The position numbers and the translations under genes are program-made. A model generated the notes under the pieces. It was not told the DNA's origin. It ran no database searches and saw only the letters and a program-made list of their open reading frames with translations. Shown piece after piece: positions 46,691 through 56,854 of a stretch of 64,000 nucleotides of DNA. Position 1 is the first letter of the stretch. Each line of letters starts with the position of its first letter. The stretch is from positions 62,001-126,000 of the forward strand of contig JAHEWK010000033.1 of the NCBI GenBank assembly GCA_020740775.1. Reading direction: 5' to 3'. The stretch is from Ilyonectria destructans. Its lineage: Eukaryota > Ascomycota > Sordariomycetes > Hypocreales > Nectriaceae.

Positions 46691-48031
46691 ATGTTGAAGC
46701 AAATGGCATCCCAATTTTGTGGTCACAGCACCGACAGTGTTCGTGATACAAGGGGAGAGAAGCAGCCTTCGACAGGTGCACACGATGCCACCATTAAGTC
46801 GTCACGGCCTCGGCCGAAAGCATGCTCACCTGCTCCGGTGTTGATTGAGAGCATCGCCACGGGCGTCCCGGACTGCATGCGGAAGCAATGCGACACTGCA
46901 GACCTAGTAGCAGCTCAGTACAGCTCGAATCCAGAGCAACAAGAGCGCATCCGACGTATCTACTCGAGAACGCGCATCGACAAACGTCACATGGCCGTGG
47001 ACCCTTTGAGCTCAACCTTTGACAGACACATGTCCATCCGGCAACGCATGGATCTTTTCCTCGAGCATGCGGCGCCTCTGGCCGTCGACGTCTCGCTGCG
47101 TGCCCTAGCAGGGAGCGGAGTGAATAACCCAGCAGAGGAAGTGGGATTGTTGGTGCTGGTGACCAGCACTGGGTTCGTGGCTCCCGGCATCGACATCGCC
47201 ATTGCCAAGGGCCTACGACTCTCAGCATCCGTGAGCCGCGCCGTCGTCAACTTCATGGGGTGCGCAGCTGCCATGAACGGGCTGCGCGTGGCAGCCGACT
47301 ACGTGCGTTGTCGTGTCGGCTCAAGAGCGTTGGTGTGTTGTGTCGAGCTGTCCAGTGTGAATGCTGTCTTCGCCGATAACCCTAACGATGTCATAATTTC
47401 CAGCCTGTTCGGAGATGGATGCGCCGCCATGGTAGTCTCGGGCATCAGCCGGGGGCAGGCGAAGCACAGATTACAGCTTGGGCAAGTCATCGTCCACGAC
47501 CAATTTTGCAGTTTGGTGGGTGATACTCTTGACGGAATCACCCTCGGTGTCAATCACAATGGCATAACTTGCGAATTATCACCAAAGCTACCCTCATATA
47601 TCTACGCCGGTCTGGCTCCGGTCATCAACAAGGTGCTGAGCCGCCATGGGATGACCAAGTCTGACGTGCACTTATGGGCGATTCATCCCGGCGGTCCCAA
47701 GATCATCCAAGAATCGCTCCGTGCGCTCGACCTGGACAGTGGCGTGGCGGCAAAGAGTTGGGATGCGCTAAGTGAATTTGGGAACACGCTTAGTGTATCC
47801 TTGCCCTTCGTGCTGCAACGAATGGTCGCAGCGGCCAATTTAGAGAGAACTAATCCAACCGGCCTGGCGTTTTCCTTTGCCCCTGGAGTAACAGTGGAGG
47901 GATTCCTCTTCGAAGTGGTTGATCCCACCTCCGCCTCTGCCCTCCGATTGGTCAATCGCCCCCGTTTAGGCTTGAAAACGATCGTCGCTTCAGCGTTGGG
48001 CCGCCTAGGACTCAGAAGTCCCCGCTGTTGA
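46691..48031 (+). CDS. Type III polyketide synthase (chalcone synthase-like)
   Basis: Intronless, 446 aa. The homodimeric thiolase-fold family is recognised by the catalytic triad: Cys191 in AVVNFMGCAAAMNGLR, His332 in LWAIHPGGPKII and Asn365 in LSEFGNTLSVSLPFVL; also LVLVTSTGFVAPGID, IISSLFGDGCAAMVVSG and a C-terminal GLAFSFAPGVTVEGFLFE, the family's GPG-type loop with Ala for the first Gly. About 50 residues longer at the N-terminus than plant CHS, as in several fungal members. The enzyme condenses a starter acyl-CoA with malonyl-CoA to a pyrone, resorcinol or phloroglucinol-type product; starter and length cannot be read. ATG 46691 is used, and the second ATG at 46703 is equally possible. 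Neighbouring OMT and FMO are plausible tailoring enzymes. Confidence 0.93.
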   Translation: MLKQMASQFCGHSTDSVRDTRGEKQPSTGAHDATIKSSRPRPKACSPAPVLIESIATGVPDCMRKQCDTADLVAAQYSSNPEQQERIRRIYSRTRIDKRHMAVDPLSSTFDRHMSIRQRMDLFLEHAAPLAVDVSLRALAGSGVNNPAEEVGLLVLVTSTGFVAPGIDIAIAKGLRLSASVSRAVVNFMGCAAAMNGLRVAADYVRCRVGSRALVCCVELSSVNAVFADNPNDVIISSLFGDGCAAMVVSGISRGQAKHRLQLGQVIVHDQFCSLVGDTLDGITLGVNHNGITCELSPKLPSYIYAGLAPVINKVLSRHGMTKSDVHLWAIHPGGPKIIQESLRALDLDSGVAAKSWDALSEFGNTLSVSLPFVLQRMVAAANLERTNPTGLAFSFAPGVTVEGFLFEVVDPTSASALRLVNRPRLGLKTIVASALGRLGLRSPRC

Positions 48032-48803
48032 GCACCTGGAGTACGTTTTTACTGAAATTGCCACGAATCCGCTTTTCATCAATTGTGTCTGAGTTTTTGT
48101 TCTTAGGTGATTTTCCCCCTTCATTGTCGTAGTCCAAACACTCATGCGGTCCATCCAAAGCAATACCGTTATATCCTTTTTCATGCACGCCTTATCACAC
48201 AACGTGTTAGATTAACCAGCTGAACCAAAAGTATAGGATACCCCAAATATTACCATAGCCAGTGTTAATCAGGTCCATAATCCAACACAACGTTGGATGG
48301 GCGCTCAAGCCTCGGTACGTACCAAGGGTTTCCAAGGAGATCCTGGATATAGGTATATTCCATGAAAGACAGGGGTATAAACACATTCCTGTCGAGCGGG
48401 GTAGTACCGGCCCCACGGGCCCATATACCTAATCCTGGCCACCCTATTCGCCAATAGCCACATATATATCCCCCTGCAAAAACAAGCTGATAAGTATCGC
48501 CAAGATGTGTGCCTAATTAGTTGTAGATATATATTAGTCTGGATGAATTAATGCTCTCAAAGTAGAATAGACCTATATATCATTTTATATGACCATTCTT
48601 AGTATTCCGAAGTACGTACGGAGTACGTCCTTCTCAATTGAGCTTAGATTCCGGCAACTAATATATGACAAATGTAATGTCTCGTAGAAATAACCTTCAA
48701 TACCCTTGCGGCTCGTAGTACGGTGTGGAATCTGGCAGGGATGAGGCGCGCTTGCGGTACTGGTGCGCTTTGCTCATAAGATGTCCTTCCATGGTGCTGG
48801 ACA

Positions 48804-48876
48804 AATGCATTTCTGCCTAAACGGCAAGCGAAGCTAGTAGAGAAAATGCATCACTGCCCGAACGGCAGATCGAAGA
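48804..48876 (+). repeat. Direct duplication of a 31-32-bp element
   Basis: Two copies about 40 bp apart sharing the pattern AAATGCAT-CTGCC-AACGGCA-GCGAAG, at about 48804 and 48845. Confidence 0.55.
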
Positions 48877-49296
48877 TACCACCCTCAATGTCACATGTGT
48901 TCCCAGACTTGAAAACGCACCAACGTACGTGACCGTTTCGAGTGCAGTCGTGGCTTTATGCACTCCGCTGTTGTCAACCCTAGGCTACATATTGGTTTGG
49001 GGGCTTCAATGGGAGGCCTATGGCTTGACATGGAAACAAGACAAATGCTCGGTTTCTGGATGATGCAATTCCTCCGCAACTCAACGGAAGGAGGTTGCCT
49101 TCTCCTGCCGGGCCTCAAATCACCGACGTACCCACTCTGATCCATCTCTGCCGTTGGCAATTCCTCCAGAATCAGCTCATTCGAGTCCCGCGAATGAATG
49201 CCGGAGTGATTCCCACTATCTGGGTGGGCAACGGGCGCCGAAGCGGAGTAGGCGCGATTTTAGCTGCATATTGCTGTTTTCCTGACGCCATTCTTG

Positions 49297-49364
49297 ACTA
49301 ACTCCGACAAGTTGCAGAAGTGCCATAATACTGTACTAGACTAACTTCGACAAGTTGCAGACAA
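49297..49364 (+). repeat. Direct duplication, 23-bp element
   Basis: GACTAACTCCGACAAGTTGC at about 49297 and GACTAACTTCGACAAGTTGC at about 49341, one mismatch, period about 44 bp. Confidence 0.75.
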
Positions 49365-50387
49365 GTCAGCTATCTTCTCCCCAGGATAAGCATCAGAACC
49401 ATTCATAGAGCTTGCGGCGTCATTGCTCCGCACATATCGGCCATTTCGGCCAAGGAGACGCATGTATCAGAGTCAGCTAGATAGAGCTCCCCGCAGCCTT
49501 GGGAGCGGGGGGGTTGCGAAAAGGGTTGCATTTGGGCGATCTTGTCAACTGGCAGAGGTGTGGCTACAAGGGTTCAGACCTTAACCTTACCTTAGGACTG
49601 GTTGCCTGGCCTTAGTTTATAAAGACACTGGAGCTGTAAACGGTCAGAAAGTACTCTCGGGGTTGGGCGCGAACATGTAAACTAATCGCCAAGTCTACCT
49701 CAACTTACTTCTCGTTATCCGCAAGTACGGAAACACCTTGGTCGTTGTCGTCGTTGTAGAGGATATTATGGTTCTTACAGGGTCCAAAGCTGCAAGCTCA
49801 AAGTAACCACCTGTTACCGTAAGGGTGTGGCAACCACAGCCAACAAACGGGGCAGCCAGACCATCCGCTTGCCTTGCTTACAGCATCGGCCCGGCAAACG
49901 GCCTCGACGAATGAGCACGAGCCTCCCCGCAGCAGCGGCAGAGCGCAAGGGATGGAGGGGCCTCCGACTGGGCTCACCGGGGCCGATGCACCGTGAGGGG
50001 GTTGCGGATGGAGGTTGGGACGTTGCCGTGGCCCTATCGTCAAGAGCCACGTCAAGGTGGAAGTTGGGAGTTGAAAAGGCCAGGGCCCAGAACGAGTGGG
50101 AAAGGGTGAGTGGTGAGTGGCCGGGGAAGGGGGGCGGATGGCACGGCAAGATGCCCTGCTTGAGCTTCTTTGTCTCCGACAGGAAGGAGGATTGGATTCA
50201 GCAGCGTCGACATGTTGGCTCAAACAGAACCAGAACTGGCAACTCGTTCAGCTTAACCGCAGCAAGCGACAGGATTTCTCTTGTCTCTTCCTCTTCAATT
50301 TGAATTCTTCCCCCGCATCGCCCTCTACAAACCTCATCTTTCATCATCATCATCACTCTTCAAGCATCCGAGGCAAAACATCGTAAC

Positions 50388-52385
50388 ATGCGCGTTGCTA
50401 TCATCGGAGCCGGCCCTTCTGGCCTCGTCCAGCTCAAGACGCTAGCAACCGCCTGCGAGTATTTCCCATCAGAAGAGCCCTTTGAGCTTAAGCTCTTCGA
50501 GTCCTACGACAAGGTCGGCGGTGTTTTCCTCCACCACGTCTATGAGGATACCGAGCTTGTCTCCTCCAAGTTCCTCACCACCTTCTCCGACTTCCGTCCC
50601 CGCCGCGAGGACAGCGACTTCCTCTCTGCCATCCGCTACAGAGAGTATCTGGAGGAGTACGCTACGCACTTCAACTTGTGGCCGTACATTCACCTCCGCA
50701 CTGCCGTCACGGGCATCAGAAGAGGAGATGTGAGCGAGCATGTCGTCACTTACAAGGGACCCGACGGTAAGGAGGTCGAATGGGAGTGTGATGCCCTCGC
50801 CGTGTGCTCGGGCGTGCATTCAAAGGCGTACATGCCAGATATCCCTGGCATCGAGAACGTCCCCACAGTGCTGCATTCGTCAGAGTTCAAGAAGCGTGAG
50901 CAGTTTGGCACGGACAAGACCGTCATGGTCCTTGGTGCCGGCGAGACGGGCTGCGACATGTGCTATCTCGCTATCACCTCCCCTACCAAGAGAGTCGTCT
51001 TTTGTCACCGCGATGGCTGGATCGGTGCTCCCAAGCGCGCTCCGGGGCAGCGCTTCCTGCCGTGGCTATTTGGAGACAAAGAGTATGACAAACCCCAATT
51101 GCCCCTCGATGTCAGCCAAGTCACTCTCTTCGACACCATGTATGTCCACCCTATGGTGCGAGACACCATGATTGTTTGGAACTATTACCACTTCCTTGCT
51201 CTGCCTGCCGGATGCTGGGTCTGTGGCGGTTCGGCATATGGTGTCGATCAGCATGTCGGCCAGGTCTTTAGCGAACGTTTCCACGCTTCGCGATGTAAGT
51301 CAACCTCGTGCTGCTTGTACTTGGCAAGGACATAGCTAACTAAGGCCGTCCCAGTATTCTGGAACAAGGCCTGGCAGCGCATCCAAAACTCCGTCTCTAC
51401 GCCCTGGCGCCCGACCGAGTGGCCATTGTCGACCCGTATCCGCCAATTCTTCTTCAACACGGCCATCGTCCCGGCCAAACGCACCATCGACACGGCCCCC
51501 TTCCCCACGCATATCACGCCCGACGGCATCGCCCATTTCCCCGACAACGGCCGTCCCGAGGCCAAGCGTATCAGAGAGACGGTCGTCAAGCCCGATGTCA
51601 TCGTCTTCGCGACTGGCTATGTCCCGAGCATCCCCTTCCTCAACACCGAACATAACGCCGGCCGCCGTCCTTACCCCACAAACCACGATGCCAATATCCG
51701 CCAGATCTGGTCCTCGGACGATCCCACCGTCGGCTTCATCGGCTTCCTGCGCCCCGGCTACGGTGCCATCCCTCCGCTCGCAGAAATGCAGGCTATGCTC
51801 TTCGCCCTCCACCTCCTCAACCGCGTCCCTCGCCCCCTCGTCGAGGATGATGAGTGGCACTACCGCATGATCCACCCTCCCAGTGACCGCGTCTTCTACG
51901 GCGTCGAGCATGACAGCTACACGTACCAGCTGGCCAAGGACATGGACGCGGCCCCCTCCTTCACCGACGTCCTCCGCATCGCCCTCCGCACCCGCCGCGG
52001 CTGGCGTCTCCCCTACATCTGGGCGGGCGGTGCCAATTTCACTGTCAAGTTCCGCATGGTCGGGCCTTGGAAGTTCGACGGCGCCGCTGAGACTCTCACC
52101 GGCGACTTATGGGAGACTATTACTCGCCGCTCCGGCCTCTTCGGCAACATCCCCATGGTCGCCATCCCCGTCCTCTACCTTGGTACTATCAACCTGTACT
52201 ACTACATCTACGCCCTCTTCTGGGGCGCTCTGGCTGTGATCGGGCTTGCTAATGTCCCCGTCCCACGTAATGATGTCAAGAGGAAGTTTACGGAGCTGGC
52301 TCAGATGGAGCAACAGAAGGCTAAAGCAGTTGAGTATGGGACTATGAATGGTAAGACTAATGGTATGACCAATGGCAAGATGTAA
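50388..52385 (+). CDS. Flavin-containing monooxygenase (FMO/BVMO-like)
   Basis: Exons 50388-51294 and 51355-52385, intron 60 bp, 645 aa. Two Rossmann dinucleotide motifs: FAD site VAIIGAGPSG (3-12) and NADPH site VMVLGAGETG (179-188). Between them are KVGGVF (the family's GGxW site without Trp), FLTTFSDF, and LAVCSGVHSKAYMPDIPG in the FMO-fingerprint position. The third landmark is VIVFATGYVPSIPF. The C-terminus has a hydrophobic segment (IPMVAIPVLYLGTINLYYYIYALFWGALAVIG, inspected in parts) that may anchor it to the ER. It probably oxygenates a heteroatom or carries out Baeyer-Villiger or hydroxylation chemistry with NADPH and O2. Position beside the type III PKS suggests a tailoring role (inference). 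Confidence 0.88.
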
Positions 52386-52626
52386 GGGACTGAGTCAATT
52401 TGCATAACATAATGATGAACGAGAAAGATGTGTGTCGCATATCCCCAATAGGTTCCACTGTCCTTTACCGAGCTGTACTGAAAATATGGCTGTTGTGTGG
52501 GGGGATAAACAACAGAGAGGCTAAAAGACCCAACAGCCCACCCTAAAGGCGAGTGGAAGCTGTTGTGGCGGTGTGTCTTTAATAGCCCTAAAAGCTGAAA
52601 TTGAAAGGAACTCGCACTTATTAACT

Positions 52627-54253
52627 TTATGAGATGCCGTCTCTGTTGTTAAAATGTGTGCTAAGATTAAAATAATAGCACTGAGAGGTACGTTCTAAAG
52701 TATCAGCTTTTTGCTCGACCCCCGCTATCATATGGTCCTTCTCAAAGCCCCTGCTAGTAAGGATACCATGGCTCGACGGATGATCGTCATCTTCAAAGAG
52801 CGCAGCAAGCTCTTTAAGGGTATGACCCTTTGTCTCTGGAAACATGAGCCATACCCACGCAAAAGCCAGTATGTCCATACCAAGGTAGAAGAGAAAAAAC
52901 CAGTATCCAATGTGGTCTAACGCAATCGGACTTACATATTGGTTTACTGTCAGGGCTGCTTGACTCGTAATGACTTGGACGACTATGCCGCGGTTGCGGA
53001 TACTAAACGGCAAGATTTCAGGGGCATAGCAATACAGAAGGGGGTTGCATGCCAGATTGAAGGCGGCGTTGTAGAAAAATAGAAATACCACCACAACGTA
53101 TGCAGCCGCCTGAGAGCCGTTTTGGGCGTATATGGTACTAGCCACGATAAGAGGCACGTTTACTATGGCTATACCAGCAAAGGAAGCGAGCCACAGAGGG
53201 CGGCATCCAATACAGTTTACGAGGTACGCACCCAGAATGCTGCATAGGAGGTTCCAGATAGTCATACCGCCGTTAATGCCGGTCTTTTTATTGGTGCCAG
53301 TAATACCAATACTGTCAAGAATAGGTGAGAAGTAGTAGGTAATGACGCTCTGTTCGGTCCAGAGCGTGAAAATAGATACGGAGATGGGGATAAGCAGTCG
53401 ACGCCGGTTGGCACGAGAGCGCAGAACCGCACACCATGAGCTTTCTGTCATCTCCCTCTCCATCATAATAGCCTGGGAAATTTCTTCTATCTCATGGCGA
53501 ACTCTCACGGAGTTCTCATCACCATCGGTATGGTACTTGGTAATAAATCGCCTTGCCTCGTCATGCCTGCCCTTCGATATGAGCCGGCGAGGTGATTCTA
53601 GCATGAACCATACCCCAATGAGGAGGAAGGCCGGGAGTACAGCTTGAACGATAGATGGGATACGCCACGACCAGTTGGTATCCAGGTGGCCGGTGCCAAA
53701 ACTGAGCCAGCTGGCGAGAATAGCTCCGCCATAAAAGAGGACATTGAACTGTGTTGTCAGTTAGCGGCAACTCTCAAGATATGGCCAAAATGGGAGCAAT
53801 CTACCATGGATGAAAGAGTTCCGCGCAGATGCGGATGAGCAAGCTCATTGAGAAGGCTTGGTCCAGCTGATATAGTGAAAGTAATGCCGACTCCGGGAAT
53901 GGCACGACCGGCCAGGAAAAGGCCCTTCTCTTGGGCGGCTGCCTGCAGAATCGACCCAATGATATCAAGCGCCAGACCAAAGAATAAAGCAGGCCTCCTC
54001 CCATATCTATCAGCCGGAGCACTCGCGAAAAATGCACCAAAGAAGCCTCCAACAAAAACCATAGCTGTCAGAATGCCAATTTCGTTCGCGCTAGGGTTAC
54101 CTATGGCTGCACAATCACCATCAGCATCATACAAGGAAAGCACCGTACGCATCTCTCACCTGCAACCCACGGCTTTATGGCTTGAAGCGTGCCCAGGATG
54201 ACCTCATCTTAGCCCGTGAACATTTGAGACAAGAGGATTAGGCTTTGCCAGTC
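52627..54253 (-). pseudogene. MFS sugar-transporter-type permease with nonsense codon in TM1
   Basis: Exons 53748-52627, 54106-53805 and an upstream coding segment 54253-54160; introns 56 and 53 bp. Sugar-porter landmarks: DRYGRRPALFFG (loop 2-3), FLAGRAIPGVGITFTISAGPSLLNELAHPHLRGT, ESPRRLISKGR, PLLYCYAPEILPFSIRNRG and the C-terminal FPETKGHTLKELA. About 11 membrane helices are visible. Upstream of the 54107-54159 intron the frame reads DWQSLILLSQMFTG-stop-DEVILGTLQAI. The stop (TAA, 54209-54211) replaces the Tyr of the conserved GYD motif of TM1. A shorter protein could start at ATG 54152 by not splicing that intron, but would lack TM1. So it is probably inactive, or the base is miscalled. 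Intact, it would be a lactose-permease/hexose-transporter-like protein of about 500 aa. Confidence 0.7.
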
Positions 54254-56560
54254 GCAGTCCGATTTGGTCGATCTTGAGCTCGCTGTAGATGGCAGCTATT
54301 AACAAAGGGCCCTGATCCACTTCCGTACACGGCCAAGCGGCCATGGCGTATGCTAGGAGGATGATGCGAGGTGAAAGAGAAAAGTTGGCTGGCTGGCTGG
54401 CTTACTATTGCGCCGAGATAGCGACTCTCTGTCGAGGTTTTCTAGGCTGCAGCTCCGCTCGAGTGCATGATCGGTTGGCAACGCGGCAGTTTGAACAGGG
54501 TGTTTCTTTATCGCATCGAACCTACACAGGCCGTCCAACGAAAGCTGCACGTCTGGCTAAGAAAGTGTTGAAGTATTATCCCAAATACACGTCAACTTAC
54601 AGCTTTATGCCTCGAATCATTGGCGCCGATGACTTCCCTGTCGGCTTCATACTTGGGGCTGATGTCCTGCTGATCCACGGAGTTGTTGAGTGTTCATCAA
54701 GTCCTCTAAGCGTGACTACTAACACCGGGAGGTTCAAGGGGGGGAAATCACCGGGGCGAGGAGGGAGAACAAGAAAAGAAAGAAAAGAGAAGAGGCAGAC
54801 TTGAAGTAAGCAGTAACGAATGAGGGCCTTTGTAGTTTCCCGGCGATACGGTCACAGTGCAGTAGCGCTACCGACGGTTTATGCCAACTACCAGCGACCT
54901 GGGAATCGGCAGCTGAAGCCGTAGCTGATCGAGGCTAATTCTGAAACGTAGAAAGCTGCCCCTTGCCTACGGCGCTAACGTCCACCAGGTTGGGCACCAG
55001 ATTAATTACGGAGCAGGATGCCAGGTCCACTGCCTCACCGCCACCATCAACCACCCTTGTCCCTTAAATGGGGGTGTTTTTCCTTTTCCCCCGTGCCTGG
55101 CGTCTCGACTGCCTGGCCCGGCCTTGTGCGAAGCTTGTTTTTTGGGGATCCCTCCTCCCCATGGATTTTATGGTCGAGGCCAAAATTACATTTGGCTAAT
55201 GGCCCCCTAGCGTGACAAAGGGTCCTGACATGCAACTTGTGTGACAGATTGCAGCAGTCAAGGCCCAACGCAATGGGTGCTAAACCCGAGTTAGCCTAAA
55301 GGTCCCCGGGTTAGATCTACTTGAAGCATGTCGCGAGGGCTTAGAGGAAAGTTCAACCCCTGAACAGGTAAAGCCAAAGATGCTAAACCCATCGCGGAAA
55401 CTGGTTCTGGGCTGATGAGGTTTGGGCAACCAGGGGTGTGGGTATCCTCAGGCTCCTCCTCTCGGAATGTTGCCGATTGGAATACGTTCATCTCCATCCT
55501 TCTTTCCTCCACTCTAGTAATTACACAATTGGAGCAAGTGGCTGCGGAGTACTACTGTTGTCTCGAGTCACTAAAAGATGCTTCCCGTTGGCTGGCGGTG
55601 AAATTAACTCTCTGGGGAGAAAAGCGGTCGAGGTTCGGACCTGTGATCAAAGGAGTGTGGTCTTAACACAAAGCATCATGCAGGTCAATGTTACCAACGT
55701 ACAGGGTGCGACCACGCCGTCTCTTTGAGTCTCGACACGTTGGTGTGTGATAGCCCTTGATTGGAATTTCTGGGATTAGGTACAGTCCGTTGTGACATCG
55801 CTAGGTATTTCCTCGGCACATGCTTCCTGCTGCTCAAGAGAGAGAAACAGGACAAGCAGAAGTGAGCAAATGCCTGCCTGCTCCCTAGAGGAGTCCAGAG
55901 GTAATAACGCGTGGTGATGGCGCAAAGACGGCAGAAACCGAACCAATGGGGAGACGCATTGTTTAGAAGTGTCGAGGGCCTGTCCCTGGCTAGCGGGCGG
56001 TTTTCAGCCTGCTTCAGTGTTCACTACAACTTAGGGCAAGATTGATGTTATATTGTGTATGCAAGCCTTGTTTAACTCCGCGATGCCCTCATTGCTTGCC
56101 TCTTATCTCCGTTGAGGCTTGTACCGTAACTGCTCAGTTAACTCGGGCAAGAAGGTCTAATGGCCTTGGACTGGACCGCCTGGTCTAGCAAAATTGCTAG
56201 ACTGGACTGGACTGAATAGGCGGTCCAGTCCGGGAGCCCATCATGGACCGCCTATTTCCCACACTGGGGAGAAGATGGTGTCTGTATCTAGGGGACCTTG
56301 GTCTCTGGCTGTATCAAGGTGTATGAATTGGTTATGAATTATTAGGTAGATAATACTATGTCTAATTGTCTGTAAAATAGTGGTGAATAACCCGAGGCAA
56401 ACTTTCCCCTAGATATCATCGGCCCGACCCCCTCTTCGGTCGAACTAAGTGTTCGGCCCGACCATATCACTAGCCTTCGCGACTCCTCCATATTCCTCCG
56501 AATCGCACTTTCACCCATCACCATCGCCTTCACTTGACCAAACGCTAAAGCAGCTAAGCC
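54254..56560. other. Intergenic region with a strong palindrome
   Basis: No frame with family motifs: 54343-54804 (+), 55018-55215 (+) and 55415-55728 (+) are unsupported. Contains the nested inverted repeat at 56168-56231. Confidence 0.4.
56168..56231. repeat. Nested inverted repeat (cruciform-capable)
   Basis: Outer arms GGACTGGACCGCCT (56168-56181) and AGGCGGTCCAGTCC (56218-56231) are perfect 14-bp reverse complements. Inside lies a second palindrome, TCTAGCAAAATTGCTAGA (56184-56201). A third copy of TGGACCGCCTATT follows at about 56244. It may be the terminus or footprint of a small foldback element. Confidence 0.85.
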
Positions 56561-56677
56561 ATGAACCGAGCCGCGCCGCCCTCGGTTGCGTGCCTGCGAT
56601 GCCGCAAGCAAAAGGTTCGGCAGATCGATCTTCCCCAGGTTCCTCTGCCGGGCCCATCTACCAAAAATGCATATTAA
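56561..56677 (+). pseudogene. Zn2Cys6 transcription factor N-terminal stub
   Basis: ATG 56561 begins MNRAAPPSVACLRCRKQKVR, the perfect first half of a Zn2Cys6 cluster (ACxRCRxxKxRC), but the third Cys is missing and the frame ends at 56675-56677. In the +1 frame the following DNA reads DRSSPGSSAGPIYQKC, which resembles a worn second half of the cluster. The rest of the factor is absent, because the reductase gene starts 177 bp later. So this is a decayed regulator at the edge of the island. Confidence 0.6.
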
Positions 56678-56854
56678 TACCCCAGCCTGGACTGTTATCC
56701 TCTTTGTTCTTCACGGCATAAAAGCAATGTACTATCACTATTCATCTCTTGGCCCAATCTGAACTCTCTGGCCCACATACTTGTCCCAGACATCTTCACC
56801 TCCGATTACGTGAGCCCAGACCGCGACTCAGTCTCGGATCGACTTGATTCTAAG

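Larger units (their letters stand above)
48032..50387. other. Intergenic region with small diverged duplications
   Basis: No gene with recognisable motifs. ATG frames such as 48958-49140 look like chance; the 49798-50223 frame starts with TTG. Two short direct duplications occur here. The right end holds the FMO promoter with a CATCAT/CTTC-rich leader just before the ATG. Confidence 0.4.

Noticed and set aside
49798..50223. 141-codon minus-strand frame upstream of the monooxygenase
   Set aside because: Starts with TTG, Pro/Ser-rich low-complexity composition, no family; overlaps the probable FMO promoter and leader.
52627..54152. MFS gene starting at ATG 54152 as an intact transporter
   Set aside because: This start lies inside a sequence with good GT-AG intron borders, and it would delete TM1, whose coding sequence is visible just upstream with a stop in it.
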